A model generated the notes under the pieces. The model ran no database searches. It saw nothing but the letters and a program-made list of their open reading frames with translations, and was not told the origin of the DNA. A DNA stretch of 64,000 nt from JALUZX01 sp964561605 (GTDB lineage: Bacteria > Planctomycetota > UBA1135 > JALUZX01). How positions within the stretch are numbered: position 1 is the first letter of the stretch; the number at the start of each line of letters is the position of its first letter. Made by a program: the position numbers and the translations under genes. This document shows positions 59,507-64,000 of this stretch, in pieces. The stretch is from NCBI GenBank assembly GCA_964561605.1, contig CAZLQD010000029.1, positions 1 to 64,000 on the forward strand, in the 5' to 3' direction.

Positions 59507-59707
59507 TCCTCTTTCTCCCTGGTCGGAGACCCGGGCATGACCCGGGCGCGGTTCTTCTGGGCTTTCACGGAACCTGGAATCCTTCCCGCCGGGAAGGATG
59601 TCTTCGCTCTTTTCGACACCCCTTCTCCCGTTCTTGAGATGAAGGCTTTCTTCCCACGACACCGGGCCTTTCGATCCCTGGATTCCTGCTTCCTCCCTTT
59701 CTTCTCT

Positions 59708-60337
59708 TCAATATTTGTTCGCCAGGCCGAAGAAGCGGCCGTTGTTCGCCCGGATCACGTCGTCCAAGCTGGGAGGGGCCGTGATCTTCGGGCTGGTCAG
59801 GCCGTCCAGGCCCAGGCTGTAGAGGTCGAAGTCGGAGTTCAAAGGGAACAGGGCGCCGTTCTTCCGAATGGGTTTCTCCGAGACGGCCTCCAGGGCGACC
59901 TCGGTCAGGACCGCCTCGTCGGGAGGAATCCCGGGGAGGCTCGGCCCTCCGCCCGACCCTTTCCATTTTCCGTCGGGGCCCCAGCGGGGGTCGCCGGAAC
60001 GGATCTTGGAGTCGATGTTCACGTATTGATACTTGTGCCCCCAGGGGTCCGTCCTCTCGCCGTAACCCACGTCGGCCAGGGAATCGGGGTACTTGCCGTT
60101 GGTGAGCATGTACATCTCGATGGCCTGGGAGATGGTCTTCAGGTCGCAGACGGCCCGGATCACCTTGGCGTTGTTCACGGCCGCCTCGTAGCGGGGCACG
60201 GCGATGGAGGCCAGGACGGCGATGATGGCCACAACGATGAGGAGTTCCACCAGGGTGAATCCCCGGGGTGCATAGCCCATCCTCCGGAAGAGGGCGGTCC
60301 CTTCGGCGGGGAACCTTGGGGGGGTGGGTTTCCTCAT
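59708..60337 (-). CDS. Type IV pilin / type II secretion pseudopilin-like protein
   Basis: About 209 residues from ATG 60337 (AGGAAAGG upstream); ATG 60280 would give a shorter leader of seven residues. The prepilin peptidase site is RG|FTLVELLIVVAIIAVLASI with Glu5 after cleavage. After the hydrophobic helix, KYPDSLADVGYGERTDPWGHKYQY fits the G-type pseudopilin (GspG/PulG) with its DPWG block. Downstream parts are less typical. The protein should assemble in a pilus-like fibre or secretion pseudopilus; no secretion-system genes are adjacent. Confidence 0.85.
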   Translation of the reverse strand: MRKPTPPRFPAEGTALFRRMGYAPRGFTLVELLIVVAIIAVLASIAVPRYEAAVNNAKVIRAVCDLKTISQAIEMYMLTNGKYPDSLADVGYGERTDPWGHKYQYVNIDSKIRSGDPRWGPDGKWKGSGGGPSLPGIPPDEAVLTEVALEAVSEKPIRKNGALFPLNSDFDLYSLGLDGLTSPKITAPPSLDDVIRANNGRFFGLANKY

Positions 60338-60471
60338 TCCCGGGGCCTTTCCTAGGTTTTCCGCAAAGGAGGACGGAGGAGGCCGGTCTGGGACCGGGGC
60401 TCCATGCTCTTCAGGAAAAATGGTCGGGACCGGGAAGGGGTCACCTTGAAGGGGGGGCGGAACCCCCCTTG

Positions 60472-61158
60472 TCAGCGGAGCTTCCGGCCCGGGAGGAAGA
60501 GGGGCGCCAGGGAGAGTCCCGAGATGAAACCTCCGATGTGTGCCCACCAGGCCACTCCGCCGCCCATCTTGGGGGAGAGGAGGGAGAAGGTCCCGCTGAA
60601 GAACTGGATCACGAACCAGATCCCCAGGAAGAGGGATGCGGGAAGGACGAAGAAGAGGGGCCAGATGAAGATGGGGAAGAGGACCAGCACCCTGGCCCTG
60701 GGAAAGAAGAGGAGGTAGGCCCCCAGGACTCCCGAGATGGCCCCCGAGGCTCCGAAGGCCGGGATGGTGGAGGAGGGATTGGTGAGCATGTGGGCCATGC
60801 CGGCCAGGACTCCGCAGAGAAGGTAGAAGACCAGGAACCGGCCGTGGCCCATCCGGTCCTCCACGTTGTCCCCGAAGATCCAGAGGAACCACATGTTCCC
60901 CAGGATGTGGAACCACCCTCCGTGAATGAAGAGGCTGGTGAGGAAGGGCCACCAGTTGTCCGCCGGGAAGCCCAGGGCCTGGGCCCATTCGGGGTGGGTG
61001 AATCGGGCCGGGACGATGCCGAAGAGGTGGAAGAAGACCTGGAGGGAGTCGGGGGGGAGACTCAATTCCAGGAGGAAGACCAGGGCGTTGGCCACGATCA
61101 GGCCCCACACGACGTAGGGGGGACGGCGGCTGGGATTCTCGTCGCGAAGAGGGATCAA
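60472..61158 (-). CDS. Rhomboid family intramembrane serine protease
   Basis: A 228-residue protein from TTG 61158 with AAAGGAGGT four bases upstream; family members begin with this IPLRDENPSRRPPYV block. Six membrane segments. HGGWFHILGN supplies His79, His84 and Asn88 of the oxyanion region, GASGAISG holds the catalytic Ser138, and WAHIGGFISG holds the paired His207. It should cleave substrates within the inner membrane. The next gene on this strand is a prepilin 135 bp downstream, which could be a coincidence. Confidence 0.9.
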   Translation of the reverse strand: MIPLRDENPSRRPPYVVWGLIVANALVFLLELSLPPDSLQVFFHLFGIVPARFTHPEWAQALGFPADNWWPFLTSLFIHGGWFHILGNMWFLWIFGDNVEDRMGHGRFLVFYLLCGVLAGMAHMLTNPSSTIPAFGASGAISGVLGAYLLFFPRARVLVLFPIFIWPLFFVLPASLFLGIWFVIQFFSGTFSLLSPKMGGGVAWWAHIGGFISGLSLAPLFLPGRKLR

Positions 61159-61325
61159 GGGACCTCCTTTTCCCAAAGGATTACCGGATCGGGGCTCCCG
61201 ATGCATGGAGAATCCGGGCCGGAAGGGGGTCGGAAACGTAGGTTTCGCCCGGCCTTGCACTTACACTCTCACCGCCGGAGACGTATCTCCATGGAAGAAG
61301 GGGCGCGGGAGGTCTGGAGGAAAGC

Positions 61326-62315
61326 ATGGCGGACGTGACGGATCTTTCGGATCGGATCCAGGAGGAACGGGCCTCCCTGGAGGAACTCTTCCTCGAGATC
61401 GGGCGGGTCATCGTTGGGCAGAAGAAGCTCGTCGAGGGGCTGGTCACGGGGCTCCTGGCCGACGGCCACGTCCTCCTGGAAGGTGTCCCGGGGTTGGCCA
61501 AGACCCTGGCGGTGAGCACCCTGGCCGAAGCGGTGGGTGGGACCTTCAAGCGGATCCAGTTCACCCCCGATCTCCTCCCTGCGGACCTGACGGGAACCCA
61601 CGTCTACAACCCTGCCACGGGGGAATGGAGCCTCAAGACGGGCCCTCTCTTCGCCAACCTGGTCCTGGCCGACGAGGTGAACCGGTCCCCCGCCAAGGTC
61701 CAGTCGGCCCTCCTGGAGGCCATGCAGGAGAGGCAGGTCACCCTGGGTGGAGAGACCCGGGCCCTCCCCTCGCCCTACCTGGTCCAGGCCACCCAGAACC
61801 CGATCGAGCAGGAAGGGACCTATCCCCTTCCCGAGGCCCAGCTCGACCGTTTCATGCTGAAGATCGTCGTGGACTATCCGGCCAAGGAGGAGGAGACGGA
61901 GATCGTGGAGCGTATGGCCTCCACCCAGGGGCCGCCCAAGGTGAGGCAGGTCACCACCCTGGAGAAGATCCTGGAACTCCGGAAACTCCTGGACCGGATC
62001 TACCTGGACGACAAGATCAAGGCCTACGTGGTGGAGCTGGTCCACACGACCAGGCGTCCCGGAGAGAAGGGCCTGGACCACCTGGCTCCCCTCATCCGGT
62101 ACGGCGCCTCCCCGAGGGCTTCCATCTACCTCTGTCGTGCCGCCAGGGCCCGGGCCTTCCTCAAGGGCCGCGGCTGGGTCACTCCCCAGGACGTCAAGGA
62201 CGTGGCCCTGGACGTTCTGCGCCACAGGGTGCTGGTCTCCTGGGAGGCCGAGGCGGAGGAGAAGACTTCCGAGGACGTGATCGAGGCCGTCCTGGACACG
62301 GTGGAGGTCCCGTGA
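61326..62315 (+). CDS. MoxR-family AAA ATPase
   Basis: A 329-residue protein from ATG 61326 (GGAGG five bases upstream). Walker A GVPGLAKT, Walker B LVLADEVNRSPAKVQSALLEA, sensor block VQATQNPIEQEGTYPLPEAQ and a C-terminal lid. MoxR ATPases act as chaperones, usually beside DUF58 and vWA/Bat proteins that bind metal or cell-envelope partners. Its TGA overlaps the next GTG (GTGA), which supports one operon. Confidence 0.94.
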   Translation: MADVTDLSDRIQEERASLEELFLEIGRVIVGQKKLVEGLVTGLLADGHVLLEGVPGLAKTLAVSTLAEAVGGTFKRIQFTPDLLPADLTGTHVYNPATGEWSLKTGPLFANLVLADEVNRSPAKVQSALLEAMQERQVTLGGETRALPSPYLVQATQNPIEQEGTYPLPEAQLDRFMLKIVVDYPAKEEETEIVERMASTQGPPKVRQVTTLEKILELRKLLDRIYLDDKIKAYVVELVHTTRRPGEKGLDHLAPLIRYGASPRASIYLCRAARARAFLKGRGWVTPQDVKDVALDVLRHRVLVSWEAEAEEKTSEDVIEAVLDTVEVP

Positions 62316-63199
62316 TCGATCCGGAGATCCTCAAACAAGTCAGGCGCATCCAGGTCCGCACCCGCCGCCTGGTCACGGACCTCCTGGCCGGGGGCTACAC
62401 CTCGGTCTTCAAGGGTTCGGGCATCGAGTTCGACGAGGTCCGGGAGTTCACCGAGGGGGATGATATACGATCTGTTGATTGGAATGTCACCGCCAGGACG
62501 GGGAGGCCCTACGTGAAGAAGTTCGTGGAGGAGAGGGAACTCACCCTCCTCTTCCTCGTGGATACGGGGCCTTCCCTCCTCTACGGCTCCCAGGCCCGTT
62601 CCCCCAGGCGGGGGGCGGCCGAGCTTTGCGCCCTCCTGGCCTTCGCCGCCCTGCGTTCCAACGACAAGGTGGGCCTCCTCTTCTGCGGGGAGGGGCCGGG
62701 AACCTACATCCCCCCCGGAAAGGGCCCGACCCACGTGATGCGCATCGTCCGTGAGGTCCTGGCCGAGCCTGCAGGAAGGCGGGGAGGAGGGATGGCGGCG
62801 GGAGTGGACTTTCTCGGAAGGGTTCTCCGGCGACGTTCCATCCTCTTCCTGGTCTCCGACTTCCACTTCCCCCTGGAATCCCTCGAGGGTCCCCTGGTGC
62901 GGATCGCCAGGAGGCACGACGTGATCGGGGCCCACCTGCTGGATCCCAGGAACCTGGATCTCCCCCGGGTGGGCCTTCTGGAGATGGCCGACCCGGAAAC
63001 GGGAAGACGTATCCTGGTGGACACGGGAAGCGAAGCCGTGCGGGCCAGGTGGAAGCGGGACGGGGAAAGGCACCTGGAGCGGGTGGGGGACCTCTTCCGG
63101 CGCTCCGGCGCCGACAGGATGGTGGTCCGCCTGGACGAGTCTCCGGCCGTTCCCCTGCTCAGGCTCTTCCGGGAGAGGGAGAGGAGGAGGGCGGGGTGA
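62312..63199 (+). CDS. DUF58 domain protein
   Basis: A 295-residue protein from GTG 62312. The DUF58 motif GDDIRSVDWNVTAR (50-62) is followed by LTLLFLVDTGPSLLYGS, a vWA-like strand and possible MIDAS region with Asp-Thr-Gly. DUF58 proteins are fixed partners of MoxR ATPases. Function is otherwise unknown. It overlaps the BatD-like gene by four bases. Confidence 0.92.
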   Translation: MIDPEILKQVRRIQVRTRRLVTDLLAGGYTSVFKGSGIEFDEVREFTEGDDIRSVDWNVTARTGRPYVKKFVEERELTLLFLVDTGPSLLYGSQARSPRRGAAELCALLAFAALRSNDKVGLLFCGEGPGTYIPPGKGPTHVMRIVREVLAEPAGRRGGGMAAGVDFLGRVLRRRSILFLVSDFHFPLESLEGPLVRIARRHDVIGAHLLDPRNLDLPRVGLLEMADPETGRRILVDTGSEAVRARWKRDGERHLERVGDLFRRSGADRMVVRLDESPAVPLLRLFRERERRRAG

Positions 63200-64000
63200 G
63201 GAGGAGATCCCTGTTTCCTCTCCTGGTCCTCCTCCTTCCCCTTTCCTGCGGGAAGGGGGGAAAACCCCCTTCCGCCCCGAAAGGACCTCTCGGGGTGGAA
63301 CTGAGAGTGGAGAGCCGGAAGGTGAAGCTCGGGGAACCCCTGGAGGTGACCCTTCTCTTCAGGAAGGATCCGGGAGTGGAGGCCGAACCGCCCTCCCTGG
63401 AGGCGATCCAGGCCAAGGCGGGGGAGTTCCGCCTCCTCCCGGGGAAGAGCCGGACCTGCCGGCTTCCCGGGGGGGGGACCCTCCTGGAAAGGAGATATAC
63501 CCTTTTCCCATTCAAGACCGGGCGGGTCGCCCTTCCCGCCCTGGTCGTGAAAGGCCGCTTTCGTGGAAAGGACCTCTCCGCCAGGACCTCACCGGTGGTC
63601 CTCCGGGTCGAGTCGGTCCTGAAGGAGAAGACCTCCCCCGTGGAGGAGCCCCGGAAGCCCCTCGACGTGCCGGCCGGAGGCCCGTGGGGTCTCCTGGCCG
63701 GCGCGGCGGGAGGGGCGCTCCTCCTGGCCCTCCTCCTCTATCTCTTCCTCCGGGGGAAGGGACGGGACGGGAGGCCCGCAGCCCCGCCCCCCCTTCCTCC
63801 CCATGTGGAGGCCCTCCGGGCCCTGGCCCGGATCCGGAAGCGTCCCAGGACCACCCCGGAAGAGGTGGAGGCCATGGTGGTGGACGCCTCGGGGGTGGTG
63901 CGCCGGTACATCGAGAAGCGTTTCGGCCTCAGGGCACCCGAGCGGACCACCGAGGAGTTCCTTGCCGAAGCCGGTTCTTCCGGGCTTTTCGGTGAGGAGG
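63196..64000 (+). CDS. BatD-like membrane protein, partial
   Basis: Begins GTG 63196 overlapping the DUF58 stop and runs off the window after about 268 residues with no stop. A signal or lipobox (LLLPLSC) is followed by a beta-sandwich-type domain (GVELRVESRKVKLGEPLEVTL, TLFPFKTGRVALPALVVKG), one membrane span (LLAGAAGGALLLALLLYLFL) and a cytoplasmic helical part (EALRALARIRKRPRTTPEEV). This is the usual layout of the BatD/DUF4381 companion in MoxR operons. Confidence 0.75.
   Translation, partial: MRRRSLFPLLVLLLPLSCGKGGKPPSAPKGPLGVELRVESRKVKLGEPLEVTLLFRKDPGVEAEPPSLEAIQAKAGEFRLLPGKSRTCRLPGGGTLLERRYTLFPFKTGRVALPALVVKGRFRGKDLSARTSPVVLRVESVLKEKTSPVEEPRKPLDVPAGGPWGLLAGAAGGALLLALLLYLFLRGKGRDGRPAAPPPLPPHVEALRALARIRKRPRTTPEEVEAMVVDASGVVRRYIEKRFGLRAPERTTEEFLAEAGSSGLFGEE

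Overview
This 64 kb window is very GC-rich, densely coded bacterial chromosome. Taxonomy cannot be proven by reading alone. The mix suggests a Gram-negative, flagellated, probably anaerobic or H2-using bacterium, and Planctomycetota or a relative is my best guess with low confidence. It carries a flagellin, two family-9 (heptosyltransferase-type) glycosyltransferases, a type IV-like prepilin, several secreted proteins built from HEAT, TPR, NHL or beta-helix repeats, peptidase-MA/DUF1570-like proteins and SelB. There are no insertion sequences, phage genes or CRISPR arrays.

Layout. 1-16 kb is mixed: the end of a flagellin gene with its terminator, a secreted beta-helix protein, a glycosyltransferase, a lipoprotein cyclophilin, a CDF metal transporter beside tRNA-Gly(CCC), a large membrane glycosyltransferase overlapping an amidohydrolase, an NHL-repeat protein, and a tandem DUF2064 protein. 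16-26 kb is informational: tRNA-Met(CAT), a glycosyltransferase, rsmA, a dnaG-rpoD macromolecular-synthesis pair behind a clear sigma-70 promoter, a zinc-ribbon coiled-coil protein and selB. 26-31 kb holds a 963-residue acidic membrane protein, a repeat-rich intergenic region whose two 95-bp copies differ mainly by compensatory base-pair changes, and a secreted HEAT-vWA protein. 31-43 kb, mostly on the minus strand, holds an OPT transporter, signal peptidase I, three secreted proteins (squalene-cyclase-type repeats and two peptidase-MA-like paralogues, one lacking HExxH), a NicO/RcnA-type nickel transporter, a TPR protein and a PLP enzyme.

43.4-56.3 kb is the most interesting region. An NtrB-like kinase and an NtrC-family sigma-54 activator overlap each other and sit directly upstream of a near-consensus sigma-54 promoter (46217-46233). 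Downstream runs one tightly packed operon: hdrC, hdrB, the N-terminal half of hdrA fused to a NuoE domain, nuoF, a NuoG-like N-terminal domain fused to the C-terminal half of hdrA, mvhD, mvhG, mvhA, and a hydrogenase maturation protease. In effect a NuoE-NuoF-NuoG(N) NAD(H)-oxidoreductase module is inserted inside hdrA, splitting its two-cluster ferredoxin domain between two polypeptides. The inferred product is one H2/NAD(H)/Hdr flavin-based bifurcating complex. An upstream nickel transporter fits the need for nickel.

56-64 kb holds an ankyrin lipoprotein overlapping a sensor kinase, a HAMP-like membrane protein, a prepilin and a rhomboid protease on the minus strand, then a MoxR-DUF58-BatD-like operon on the plus strand that runs off the end of the window.
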